DNA from: an uncultured Eubacteriales bacterium
GTDB lineage: Bacteria > Bacillota > Clostridia > Oscillospirales > Acutalibacteraceae
Direction of reading: 5' to 3'
Assembly (NCBI GenBank): GCA_934444895.1
Contig: CAKSDA010000056.1
Location: forward strand, 1-9,830
Length of the DNA stretch: 9,830 bases
Below, piece after piece: positions 1 through 6,122 of the stretch. Each line of letters begins with the position of its first letter. The stretch's first letter is position 1. A model generated the notes under the pieces. The model had not been told where the DNA came from. It did not search any database and saw only the letters and a program-made list of their open reading frames with translations. Made by a program: the position numbers and the translations under genes.

Positions 1-1386
1 CTTATGGGTCTGCCTGCGGTCGCAATGATGGGCGGAATCGCCGAAGCAAGCTGGACGGCAATCGGTCTTGCAATAGGTACATATCTTAACTGGCTTTTTG
101 TTGCAAAGCGATTAAGAATTTACAGCCAAAAAATAGACGCTTTTACACTGCCTGATTTCTTTACAAAGCGTTTTGGCGATAAAACCAAAATCTTAACAAC
201 CGTTTCGGCATTGCTTATAATAATATTCTTTGTTCCGTATACAGCTTCCGGCTTTTCAGCATGCGGTAAGCTTTTTGCTTCGCTTTTCGGAATGAATTAT
301 CACAGTGCAATGATAATAAGCGCCATTGTAATTATTGTCTATTGTACATTGGGCGGATTTTTTGCAGCGTCCACAACCGACTTTGTTCAAAGCATTATAA
401 TGACAATAGCCCTGTTTGTTGTTATCGGATTCGGCGAAGGAATAGCCGGCGGATTTGATAAGGTATTCAGTAATGTAACCTCTCTTAATGGATATCTGGA
501 CCTTTTTAAAGGCTTTGATGTTGTTGCAAATAAAACCTTAAGCTATAAGGCTCTGCCGGTTATCTCAACCCTTGCATGGGGCCTCGGATATTTCGGTATG
601 CCGCATATTTTGCTTCGCTTTATGGCAATTGAGGATGAAAAAAAGCTTAAGCTTTCGCGCCGCGTGGCTACAACATGGGTTGTAATTTCTATGGGCGTTT
701 CGGTTGTTATAGGCGTTGTTGGATACTCTCTTATGAAAAACGGTGTTTTGCCTCAATACGCAAATGCCTCCGCTGCCGAAACAATAATAGTTGATATATC
801 TAAATTCCTGAGCAGATACGGATATATTCCGGCTCTTACCGCAGGAATTATATTGGCAGGAATATTGGCATCTACAATGTCAACCGCCGATTCTCAGCTG
901 CTTGCGGCGGCTTCAAGCGTATCTCAAAATCTTTTGCAGGAAACATTCGGAATTAAGATGTCGCAAAAAACTTCAATGTGGCTTGCAAGAATTTCAGTTG
1001 TTGTAATATCCGGCATTGCTGTTTTGCTTGCCTGGAACCCTGACAGCTCGGTATTCAGAATCGTTTCATTTGCGTGGGCCGGTTTCGGCGCCGCTTTCGG
1101 TCCGGTGGTTCTGGCTGCCCTTTTCTGGAAACGCACAACAAATGCCGGCGCAATTTCCGGTATGATTACCGGCGGCGTAACCGTATTTATTTATAAATGG
1201 TTGCGTGATGGTTTAGGCGGCACCGGAGGATATATTGACGGAACCATATTTGATATATATGAGCTTTTACCGGCATTCGTATTGGGAACGCTTGTAATCA
1301 TTGTTGTAAGTCTTTTAACTAAAAAACCCGAAAGGGAAATTGAAGACGCATTTGATGAAATCAATGCTTTTTGTAAATCAAAATAA
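1..1386 (+). CDS. PutP-like sodium/solute symporter (SSS family), 5' truncated by the window edge
   Basis: Integral membrane Na+-coupled symporter of the SSS family, closest in my recollection to the sodium/proline symporter PutP. The frame is already open at base 1, so the Met at base 4 is probably internal. Its LMGLP context matches the part of E. coli PutP just after the N-terminal Na+-site residues, so roughly 60 residues are missing at the left edge. Counting from that Met, visible family landmarks are the TLPDFF segment (48-53), WGLGYFGMPHILLRFMA (192-208), the MST-DSQLL stretch (292-300) whose Ser-Thr pair corresponds to PutP Na+-ligand residues S340/T341, and the FAWAGFGAAFGP helix (356-367). 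Many hydrophobic segments run through the protein. The C-terminus (KPEREIEDAF...) is a normal charged tail, so the 3' end is intact. Proline is the likeliest substrate, but SSS substrate calls from sequence are unreliable. The promoter lies outside the window. Confidence 0.9.
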   Translation, partial: LMGLPAVAMMGGIAEASWTAIGLAIGTYLNWLFVAKRLRIYSQKIDAFTLPDFFTKRFGDKTKILTTVSALLIIIFFVPYTASGFSACGKLFASLFGMNYHSAMIISAIVIIVYCTLGGFFAASTTDFVQSIIMTIALFVVIGFGEGIAGGFDKVFSNVTSLNGYLDLFKGFDVVANKTLSYKALPVISTLAWGLGYFGMPHILLRFMAIEDEKKLKLSRRVATTWVVISMGVSVVIGVVGYSLMKNGVLPQYANASAAETIIVDISKFLSRYGYIPALTAGIILAGILASTMSTADSQLLAAASSVSQNLLQETFGIKMSQKTSMWLARISVVVISGIAVLLAWNPDSSVFRIVSFAWAGFGAAFGPVVLAALFWKRTTNAGAISGMITGGVTVFIYKWLRDGLGGTGGYIDGTIFDIYELLPAFVLGTLVIIVVSLLTKKPEREIEDAFDEINAFCKSK

Positions 1387-1406
1387 TTTCTGATTTTAAT
1401 GATTAA

Positions 1407-1444
1407 AGCGGTCTGCTTTGTAATAAGCAGACCGCTGTTTTTTT
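1407..1444 (+). terminator. Intrinsic terminator of the symporter gene
   Basis: A perfect 12-bp stem (1407-1418 with 1425-1436, core GCGGTCTGC) closes a 6-nt loop and is followed by seven Ts (1438-1444), 20 bp after the symporter stop. It lies between convergent genes. On the minus strand the tail is only TTAATCATT, so termination of trpS by the same hairpin would be weaker. Confidence 0.93.
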
Positions 1445-1450
1445 ATTATA

Positions 1451-1472
1451 TATAATTAGTATATAATTAGTT
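1451..1472. repeat. Imperfect 11-bp tandem repeat in the symporter-trpS gap
   Basis: TATAATTAGTA (1451-1461) is followed directly by TATAATTAGTT (1462-1472), matching at 10 of 11 positions. It sits between the terminator and the trpS stop. The unit length matches the perfect 11-bp tandems elsewhere in this window, but the AT-rich sequence makes it weak evidence alone. Confidence 0.5.
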
Positions 1473-1504
1473 TTTATTCTTTTTTATATTCGGCTCTCAC
1501 CAGC

Positions 1505-2611
1505 TTACACATTAGCCTTTTTAAGAAGGGTCTCCCATTCCTTAATAATACCTCGGTCGGCAAAATAATCAATCTTCATTGCCTTTCTCACGCGTGCCAG
1601 GGTCCCGTTTGTTGTTTCAACAGCCTTTGCAGTACTGCTTGCAATAATATCATATACCGAATCTATATCTTTTTCCCATTTTGCGCGTTCATTCCTTATT
1701 GGGCTTAAAGTTTCCTCAAGAACATTGAAAAGGAACTTTTTACAGGTTCCGTCGCCAAGGCCGCCTCTTTTATAATGCTCTTTCATTTCATCAAGATTTG
1801 CATATTCAGGCAGATATTCCGCAAAATGTGCATCGGTGCAAAACGCATCCAGATAGGTGAAAACAACATTACCTTCAATATGTCCGGGATCGCTTATCTG
1901 AAGATGAAGCGGATCGGTATACATCTTTCCGTTAATTTGCTTTTTCAAAACCGCAGATGTATCGGAAAGGTAAATGCAGTTGCCGAGAGACTTGCTCATT
2001 TTCGCCTTGCCGTCCACACCCGGAAGCCTGCGCTGGGTTTCGTTTTCAGGTATCATAGCTTTTGGCATTACCAAAGTCTCTCCATATATTCTGTTGAACT
2101 TTTCAACAATTTCTCTGGTTTGTTCAAGCATTGGAAGCTGGTCTTCACCGACCGGCACAACAGTTGCGTCAAACGCAGTAATATCCGCCGCCTGAGAGAT
2201 AGGATATGTAAAGAAACCTACCGGAAGTCCTTCGTCGGCAAAACCGCGCATTTGAATTTCGGATTTCACTGTTGGATTTCTTGCGAGCCTTGCAGTTGTT
2301 ACAAGATTCAGATAATAAAATGTTAGAGCATGGAGCGCCGGCAATGCTGATTGAACGCATATTGTTGACTTTGCGGGATCAATTCCGACCGAAAGATAAT
2401 CCAAAACCACATTTATAATGTTTTCCCTTATTTTACCGGGATTATCTGCATTGTCCGTAAGCGCTTGGTCATCGGCAATTAAAATATTTATTTCATCAAA
2501 CTGGCCGGAGTTTTGAAGCTCCACCCTTCTTTTAAGCGAGCCTACATAATGCCCCAGATGCAGCCGCCCGGTCGGACGGTCTCCGGTAAGAATTATATTT
2601 TTTTTGTTCAT
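1505..2611 (-). CDS. trpS: Tryptophanyl-tRNA synthetase
   Basis: Cytoplasmic class I aminoacyl-tRNA synthetase that charges tRNA-Trp. The 368-residue product shows the class I signature as HLGH (residues 18-21, within TGRLHLGHY) and KMSKS (204-208), plus the GEDQ segment (155-158) typical of the TrpRS active-site domain and the ISQAADI stretch (138-144). It is somewhat longer than common bacterial TrpRS (about 330 residues), with extra length mainly after KMSKS, as in a divergent TrpRS group seen in several Clostridia (from memory). The start is ATG at 2611, preceded by GGAGG (complement of 2619-2623) with 7-nt spacing. It is convergent with the symporter gene and stands alone. A SigA-type promoter lies about 245 bp upstream, giving a long structured leader; I see no T-box sequence, although synthetase genes in Firmicutes often carry one. 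Confidence 0.96.
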   Translation of the reverse strand: MNKKNIILTGDRPTGRLHLGHYVGSLKRRVELQNSGQFDEINILIADDQALTDNADNPGKIRENIINVVLDYLSVGIDPAKSTICVQSALPALHALTFYYLNLVTTARLARNPTVKSEIQMRGFADEGLPVGFFTYPISQAADITAFDATVVPVGEDQLPMLEQTREIVEKFNRIYGETLVMPKAMIPENETQRRLPGVDGKAKMSKSLGNCIYLSDTSAVLKKQINGKMYTDPLHLQISDPGHIEGNVVFTYLDAFCTDAHFAEYLPEYANLDEMKEHYKRGGLGDGTCKKFLFNVLEETLSPIRNERAKWEKDIDSVYDIIASSTAKAVETTNGTLARVRKAMKIDYFADRGIIKEWETLLKKANV

Positions 2612-2661
2612 TGATATTCCTCCGCAATCCAGATTATTATTAATTTAATTGTATTACAAAG

Positions 2662-2678
2662 CAGAGCACCAAGCTCTG
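2662..2678 (-). promoter_or_regulatory. Hairpin in the 3' part of the trpS leader
   Basis: CAGAGC (2662-2667) and GCTCTG (2673-2678) form a perfect 6-bp stem with a 5-nt loop, about 50 nt upstream of the trpS start. It is not followed by a run of Ts in the trpS direction, so it is not an obvious terminator. It could be a leader structure. Confidence 0.45.
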
Positions 2679-2717
2679 GAAAACTGCAAAGCTGTTTAAA
2701 ATTCGCCGGAATTCATT

Positions 2718-2755
2718 TTTGTAATTAAGTATTCTATTTGTAATTAGGTGTTCTA
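2718..2755. repeat. 19-bp tandem duplication in the trpS leader
   Basis: Two directly abutting 19-bp copies (2718-2736 and 2737-2755) share TTTGTAATTA at the start and TTCTA at the end, and differ at two positions, both A versus G. They lie in the predicted trpS leader, between the branched structure and the small hairpin. Confidence 0.85.
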
Positions 2756-2757
2756 AA

Positions 2758-2844
2758 AGCAGCGGTAAGGATTTTGATAGTCGAACCCGCTACGGTTTCG
2801 ACTATCGTCCGCCAAAGCAATGGCATTTTACAGCCGCTAATGCT
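2758..2844 (-). promoter_or_regulatory. Branched (three-way junction) structure at the 5' end of the trpS leader
   Basis: Closing stem: AGCA-GCGG-TAA (2758-2768) pairs with TTA-CCGC-TGCT segments in 2828-2844, with two 3-nt bulges on the right arm. Inside are two hairpins: GATAGTCGAACC (2776-2787) with 2794-2806, 12 bp with one bulged base and loop CGCTAC; and GCCA (2811-2814) with TGGC (2821-2824), loop of 6. The structure begins about two bases after the inferred trpS transcription start, suggesting it folds in the RNA. A mobile palindromic element is the alternative. Confidence 0.55.
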
Positions 2845-2852
2845 ACCGAATT

Positions 2853-2881
2853 ATTATAACATATTCCTATTTTTTCTTCAA
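2853..2881 (-). promoter_or_regulatory. trpS promoter
   Basis: On the minus strand TTGAAG (2881-2876), a 17-bp spacer and a consensus TATAAT (2858-2853) form a SigA-type promoter. The inferred start point is near 2846, giving a leader of about 235 nt before the trpS ATG. Confidence 0.75.
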
Positions 2882-2946
2882 CGCTTAAAATTTTAATGCG
2901 ATTTTAGATTTAATAATTTTTTAATTCTATTTTAATATTTAGGATA

Positions 2947-2975
2947 TTGACATGCGGTTAGCTTTGTGCTAAAAT
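2947..2975 (+). promoter_or_regulatory. marR-tauE promoter with a candidate MarR operator
   Basis: TTGACA (2947-2952), a 17-bp spacer and TAAAAT (2970-2975) make a near-consensus SigA promoter, with an inferred start near 2982. The inverted repeat TTAGC-N5-GCTAA (2958-2972) lies between the two boxes and overlaps the -10 element. That is the usual place and form for a MarR-family autorepression site. The operator assignment is an inference from position and symmetry. Confidence 0.75.
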
Positions 2976-2997
2976 ACTTCAAAAATGAACTAATTTT

Positions 2998-3120
2998 ATT
3001 TAGGCAAGCAGGGATAATATGAACCTGCCCAAAATGGCGATCTTTAGGCATTTCTAGGAATGGCGTCTTTGGCAGGGCGGTAAAAGGCAGCGAGCGAAAC
3101 CGCTGTGGTTTCGGCAATTA
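2998..3120 (+). promoter_or_regulatory. Structured, repeat-rich leader of marR
   Basis: Within the ~160-nt untranslated leader, CCTGCC (3024-3029) plus AAA pairs with TTT plus GGCAGG (3068-3076), enclosing an imperfect direct repeat: ATGGCG-TCTTT-GGCA at 3034-3050 (with two extra As) and at 3060-3074. A second hairpin follows, CGAAACC (3095-3101) with GGTTTCG (3107-3113) and a 5-nt loop. Just before the gene, ACCT (3124-3127) could pair with AGGT (3131-3134) of the ribosome binding site. I recognise no known riboswitch class. Parts recur elsewhere in the window, so it may instead be a dispersed repeat. Confidence 0.5.
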
Positions 3121-3143
3121 AGAACCTAAGAGGTGTGATAAAA

Positions 3144-3578
3144 ATGATATATGGTATTGAATTTCCGAAAAAAATTGCGCTTGCGTATAACACATTCTGC
3201 AAACCTCTTTGCAGGGAACTGGGACTTACGCAAACCGCATTCGATATACTAATGTTTCTGGGCAACAATCCTTGTTACAAAACTGCCGGTGAAATTGTAA
3301 AACTGCGGCACCTGAAGGCCAACCTTGTTTGCATAAATGTAAACCGTCTTGTTGACGAAGGTTATCTTTTAAAACACAGGCTGGAGGAAGATCACCGCAA
3401 AACCGAATTGATTTGCACTGAGAAGGCGCAACCGATTATTAAACGCGGCCGGCAGATTCAAAATTCTTTTTTTGAAAAACTGTTTGCCGACACAAGCGAA
3501 GAAACACGCAGGGCTTTTCATGAAGCAATGCAAATGATTGAAAAAAATTTAGACTCAATTTTAAAGGCCGAGATATAA
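3144..3578 (+). CDS. MarR-family transcriptional regulator
   Basis: A 144-residue winged-helix DNA-binding protein, the usual MarR length. The winged-helix core spans about residues 30-102: recognition region KTAGEIVKLRHLKANLVCIN (46-65), VNRLVDEGYLLKHR (66-79), then the wing with the family Asp-x-Arg motif (D83, R85) and the TEKAQPII stretch. The flanking helices, roughly 1-25 and 108-140, would form the dimer interface. I start at ATG 3144 because AGGTG (3131-3135) sits 8 nt upstream; the longer frame back to a GTG at 3105 runs into a leader hairpin and has no ribosome binding site. It is 3 bp from the next gene, tauE-like, so the two form an operon. A palindrome inside its own promoter suggests autorepression relieved by a ligand that the exporter probably moves. 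The ligand is unknown. Confidence 0.88.
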   Translation: MIYGIEFPKKIALAYNTFCKPLCRELGLTQTAFDILMFLGNNPCYKTAGEIVKLRHLKANLVCINVNRLVDEGYLLKHRLEEDHRKTELICTEKAQPIIKRGRQIQNSFFEKLFADTSEETRRAFHEAMQMIEKNLDSILKAEI

Positions 3579-3581
3579 TAT

Positions 3582-4358
3582 ATGAAAATTCTATTAACTG
3601 TTTTAGTAACCTTTTTTGCAGGTATGGGAGCAGGCCTTGGCACAGGATTTGCCGGAATGAGCGCGGCCGCGGTCATAAGCCCAATGCTTATAACTTTTTT
3701 AGGGGTCGATCCGTATATGGCAGTCGGTATAGCTCTTTCTTCTGATGTTTTGGCCAGCGCAGCTTCCGCCTACACCTATCATAAAAACAAAAATCTGGAT
3801 GTAAAAAACGGACTTATTATGATGGCAAGCGTGCTGATTTTCACAGTAGTGGGCAGTTTTACGGCAAGTCTTCTGCCTTCAGCCACAATGGGTGGATTTT
3901 CTGTGTTTATGACATTTTTGCTAGGTATAAAATTTATTCTGCGTCCTGTAATGACCACAAAAGAATCCATGCTTAAAACATCTGCAAAAAAACGCGCAAT
4001 ACAGTCGCTGCTTTGCGGCATATTAATTGGTTTTATATGTGGTTTTATAGGAGCAGGCGGCGGTATGATGATGCTTTTAATTTTGACGAGCGTTTTGGGA
4101 TACGAACTGAAAACGGCCGTAGGTACCAGTGTGTTTATTATGACCTTTACCGCCCTGACCGGCGCCGTTTCTCATTTTGCCATAGGAGGCATTCCGGATA
4201 TTTTAACATGGGTGCTTTGTGTGATTTTTACTCTTGTATGGGCACAAATTGCCGCCTTGTTTGCCAACAAAGCACAACCTAAAACCCTTAACCGCGCTAC
4301 CGGTATTGTGCTTGTAGTGCTCGGCATTGCTATTATGGGTTTTAAACTTATTAAATGA
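3582..4358 (+). CDS. TauE/SafE-family (TSUP) membrane transporter
   Basis: A 258-residue integral membrane protein of the TSUP family, whose characterised members export sulfite or organosulfonates or carry sulfur and other small anions. It shows the family's internal duplication: a first Gly-rich segment GMGAGLGTGFAGMSAA (14-29) with a following SSDVLASA, and a second, GFICGFIGAGGGMMM (150-164) followed by TAVGTSVFIMTFTALTGA (178-195). About eight hydrophobic segments are separated by a basic central loop (TTKESMLKTSAKKR, 125-138). The start ATG lies 3 bp after the marR stop, with only a weak AAAGG/GAG-type site upstream, so translational coupling to marR is likely. It is probably controlled by that regulator. 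The substrate cannot be told from sequence; a small anion or acidic metabolite toxic to the cell is a reasonable guess. Confidence 0.88.
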   Translation: MKILLTVLVTFFAGMGAGLGTGFAGMSAAAVISPMLITFLGVDPYMAVGIALSSDVLASAASAYTYHKNKNLDVKNGLIMMASVLIFTVVGSFTASLLPSATMGGFSVFMTFLLGIKFILRPVMTTKESMLKTSAKKRAIQSLLCGILIGFICGFIGAGGGMMMLLILTSVLGYELKTAVGTSVFIMTFTALTGAVSHFAIGGIPDILTWVLCVIFTLVWAQIAALFANKAQPKTLNRATGIVLVVLGIAIMGFKLIK

Positions 4359-4459
4359 TTTATATTTTGGGCTTGTCGTATTTGTAAGGCACCAAAACCA
4401 ATTTGTTCCTATCAAGTGCAACACAAGAAACAATAGAAACAAATTAAAAAATAGCTGAA

Positions 4460-4525
4460 AATCAATTGAAAACTGACTTATAATCAACCTAAAATTAACC
4501 TAAAGTCTACAAAAATCAACTAAAG
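4460..4525. repeat. Degenerate ~11-bp repeats before the tauE terminator
   Basis: AT-rich DNA with loosely repeated units of the type AATCAACCTAA. The clearest pair is TCAACCTAAAA (4484-4494) and TTAACCTAAAG (4495-4505), matching 9 of 11 at a period of 11. Related units lie at 4460-4470 and 4515-4525. The rest of 4359-4658 (300 bp) holds the terminator and no gene that I can support. Confidence 0.45.
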
Positions 4526-4575
4526 ATCCCCGGTCATAAACTGTTTAAAACAGCACGGACCGGGGATTTTATTAT
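4526..4575 (+). terminator. Terminator of the marR-tauE operon
   Basis: ATCCCCGGTC (4526-4535) pairs perfectly with GACCGGGGAT (4558-4567). Inside is a second small stem, CTGTT (4541-4545) with AACAG. The tail is TTTTATTATT, so the T run is short but the stem is strong. It lies about 170 bp past the tauE stop. Confidence 0.75.
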
Positions 4576-4658
4576 TAATTATTGGATTTTTGATTTCTAT
4601 TTTAATATTCAAAAAGTGGAAAGGCAAAACGGGCAAGGCGTTTGATTAGACAAAGAGG

Positions 4659-5264
4659 TCAAGGTATCCGATTTTTTACAGGACCGCTTTTTAAAGCCTC
4701 AATTTTTTTGATTTCAGGATATTCTATAATCGGCGGCTGATTATTTTTATGTTCTCCGATTATTTTTTCCATCCAGATCATATTATACCATCTGCCGAAT
4801 TTGTATCCGCATTTGTAAAACTCGCCCGCTTTAACAAATCCTAAATGTTCATGAAAATCAGCGCTGTTTTTTGTAAGATATTCATCGTTTTTTTCAGGAT
4901 AACCTATGCAGGCGTACATATTCAGAATATTCATGCGTTTAAGTGCATTTTTTAAAGATTCGTAAAGCATTCTTCCCATTCCGCACCTTTGCGCGTTATG
5001 CTCAAGATATATTGTCGCTTCGCATGACCAGTCATAAGCGGCCCTGCCGACAAAAGGACCGGCATATGCATATCCTTCAATAACACCGTCTTTTAAAATA
5101 ACAAGATAAGGATAACGCCGCATTATTCTTTTCATTCTATCCTTAAACTCCTCCAAAGACGGAGTTTTGTATTCAAAAGTTATTGCCGTATTTTTTACAT
5201 AATAATCGTATATTTCAAGTATTCGTTCTGCGTCTTCAAGCACAGCGTCGCGGATAACAATCAT
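4659..5264 (-). CDS. GNAT N-acetyltransferase, phosphinothricin acetyltransferase-like
   Basis: A 201-residue cytoplasmic acetyl-CoA-dependent N-acyltransferase of the Pat/Bar (MddA-like) branch of the GNAT fold. Members acetylate phosphinothricin, methionine sulfone/sulfoximine or related amino acids. Visible marks are the N-terminal IRDAVLEDAERILEIYD (4-20), TITF-type strand with FEYKTPSLEEF (30-40), the acetyl-CoA pyrophosphate loop Q-R-C-G-M-G (92-97) followed by helix RMLYESL, the ADFHEHLGF segment (135-143), and the GYKFGRWYNMIWMEK end (153-167) characteristic of this branch. About 30 residues after position 170 are charged and not conserved as far as I know. The ATG at 5264 has GAGGAG upstream with 6-nt spacing. 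A minus-strand TATAAT at 5307-5302 could serve it, but I see no good -35 box. The biological substrate is not determined. Confidence 0.88.
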   Translation of the reverse strand: MIVIRDAVLEDAERILEIYDYYVKNTAITFEYKTPSLEEFKDRMKRIMRRYPYLVILKDGVIEGYAYAGPFVGRAAYDWSCEATIYLEHNAQRCGMGRMLYESLKNALKRMNILNMYACIGYPEKNDEYLTKNSADFHEHLGFVKAGEFYKCGYKFGRWYNMIWMEKIIGEHKNNQPPIIEYPEIKKIEALKSGPVKNRIP

Positions 5265-5338
5265 AAGCGTCTCCTCTAATAAATTTTAATTTTATAAATT
5301 TATTATAAATTCGGCAATCAGCCATATATCATAACATC

Positions 5339-5371
5339 TAAATGTAAATCAAAATTTAAATGTAAATCAAA
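5339..5371. repeat. Two perfect 15-bp direct repeats upstream of the GNAT gene
   Basis: TAAATGTAAATCAAA occurs at 5339-5353 and again at 5357-5371, a period of 18 bp, in the gap between the GNAT start and the Nudix stop. The sequence is AT-rich and its function is not evident. Confidence 0.75.
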
Positions 5372-5395
5372 CCTGCCAAAATAATGATTTTTATT
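5370..5395. repeat. Partial copy of a degenerate dispersed element
   Basis: AACCTGCC-AAAAT followed by GAT-TTTTA (5370-5392) resembles AACCTGCCC-AAAAT followed by GAT-CTTTA (3022-3046) in the marR leader. The match is interrupted, so homology is tentative. Confidence 0.35.
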
Positions 5396-5403
5396 GTTTT
5401 AAA

Positions 5404-5425
5404 TTTGTGTTGCATTTGTGTTGCA
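5404..5425. repeat. Perfect 11-bp tandem duplication abutting the Nudix stop codon
   Basis: TTTGTGTTGCA occurs at 5404-5414 and again at 5415-5425. The second copy ends exactly at the base before the stop codon (complement of 5426-5428) of the minus-strand Nudix gene. Confidence 0.9.
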
Positions 5426-6043
5426 TTAGTCAAATAATGTGGGAAGATCAGGGTTTTCATATGCTTCGAAGCACATAAGTATTTGCTCCTTGGTGCATTT
5501 TTCTACAGCAAGCAGGCTCGGTATCTCATCCCTGCCGAAAAAACCTATTTCGGTAGTTTCAATATTTTTTTCAAATTCTCCGTGTTCATATTCACAGAGC
5601 ATAAAAGTCTTTACAACACCGTAAGCATAGTTTGTTACATTGTGCTTTCGCCAGTCCAAAACGGCAATAAGTCGCTTTGATGAAACGGTAAAACCGGTTT
5701 CCTCTTTAACCTCTTTTTCGGTATTCGAAGCGACCGACTGATCTACATCGCACCAACCGCCCGGCATAGACCATGTGCCGTTGTTTTCATGAACAAGCAG
5801 AATTTTTCCGTTTACAAAAACAGCCGCCCTTGTGTCGACTTTCGGTGTTTGATACCCCGTTTCGTTGCAGAATAAATCATAAATTTTGCCTGTCGGAATA
5901 TCGGTTTTGGCACTTACCATCTCCGCTGATATTTTTCTCAGTTCTTCATATCTTTCTTTATCAAATTTATCTTTTCCGTATTGAAGCCCTGCCTGGGCAA
6001 TACTTTGAATGCGGATTGCAAAATCCAGCCACTTGTCATTCAC
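5426..6043 (-). CDS. Nudix hydrolase with PF12535-type N-terminal region
   Basis: A 205-residue Mg2+-dependent hydrolase of nucleoside diphosphate linked compounds. The N-terminal ~65 residues (WLDFAIRIQSIAQAGLQYGK, DKERYEELRKISAEM) match my memory of the Nudix_hydro_N region (PF12535) found in Bacillus YjhB-like and CDP-choline/ADP-ribose pyrophosphatase-type enzymes. The Nudix box spans G96-F118: Gly, five residues, then Gln102 where most families have Glu, seven residues, KEVKEETGF. The two metal-binding Glu of the EE pair (114, 115) and E111 are kept; Lys110 replaces the usual Arg. The start is GTG at 6043 with GGAGGG 7 nt upstream; an ATG start is not available nearby. It has its own promoter (TTGAAA/TATAAT) about 80 bp upstream and appears monocistronic. 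The substrate is unknown; ADP-ribose or CDP-alcohols are plausible. Confidence 0.9.
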   Translation of the reverse strand: MNDKWLDFAIRIQSIAQAGLQYGKDKFDKERYEELRKISAEMVSAKTDIPTGKIYDLFCNETGYQTPKVDTRAAVFVNGKILLVHENNGTWSMPGGWCDVDQSVASNTEKEVKEETGFTVSSKRLIAVLDWRKHNVTNYAYGVVKTFMLCEYEHGEFEKNIETTEIGFFGRDEIPSLLAVEKCTKEQILMCFEAYENPDLPTLFD

Positions 6044-6077
6044 TTACTTTCCCTCCGAAAGTTTCGAATTTTTAAAT

Positions 6078-6117
6078 ATATGAACATAGTGCATTTTTAG
6101 GATTGCCATCTTTGCCT
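6078..6117. repeat. Second copy of the degenerate dispersed element
   Basis: Positions 6091-6116 match 3048-3073 in the marR leader at 21 of 26 bases (shared blocks GCATTT, TAGGA and TCTTTG). Both are preceded by ATATGAAC (6078-6085 and 3017-3024), with a shorter gap here, as if an internal ~20 bp were missing. It falls in the predicted Nudix leader, in inverted orientation relative to that gene. Confidence 0.5.
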
Positions 6118-6122
6118 AACCG

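Larger units (their letters stand above)
2612..3143. other. Gene-free divergent control region between trpS and marR
   Basis: This 532-bp stretch holds no credible gene. It contains, from left to right, a small hairpin near trpS, a 19-bp tandem repeat, a branched inverted-repeat structure, the trpS promoter, an AT-rich spacer (about 2885-2940), the marR promoter with an internal operator-like inverted repeat, and a repeat-rich structured marR leader. Short open frames across it have no ribosome binding site. Confidence 0.8.

Noticed and set aside
1974..2326. Plus-strand open frames inside trpS
   Set aside because: They are antisense shadows of a well-supported synthetase gene and have no recognisable protein features.
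2776..2806. T-arm-like GGTTCGA on the minus strand, suggesting a tRNA
   Set aside because: The stem around it is a 12-bp hairpin, and no acceptor, D or anticodon arms can be arranged at tRNA spacing.
2612..2846. T-box riboswitch upstream of trpS
   Set aside because: The conserved T-box core and a terminator/antiterminator pair are not present; only a TGGC occurs, and it is inside a small stem.
2932..3117. Minus-strand open frame of 61 codons across the marR leader
   Set aside because: It has no ribosome binding site, overlaps a strong opposing promoter, and its sequence is explained by the repeat-rich leader.
3105..3143. Upstream GTG start for the MarR-type gene
   Set aside because: It lies in the loop/stem of a leader hairpin without a ribosome binding site, while the ATG at 3144 has AGGTG at good spacing.
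5339..5425. CRISPR-like or VNTR array between the GNAT and Nudix genes
   Set aside because: There are only two copies of each short unit, with no regular spacers and no cas genes in the window.
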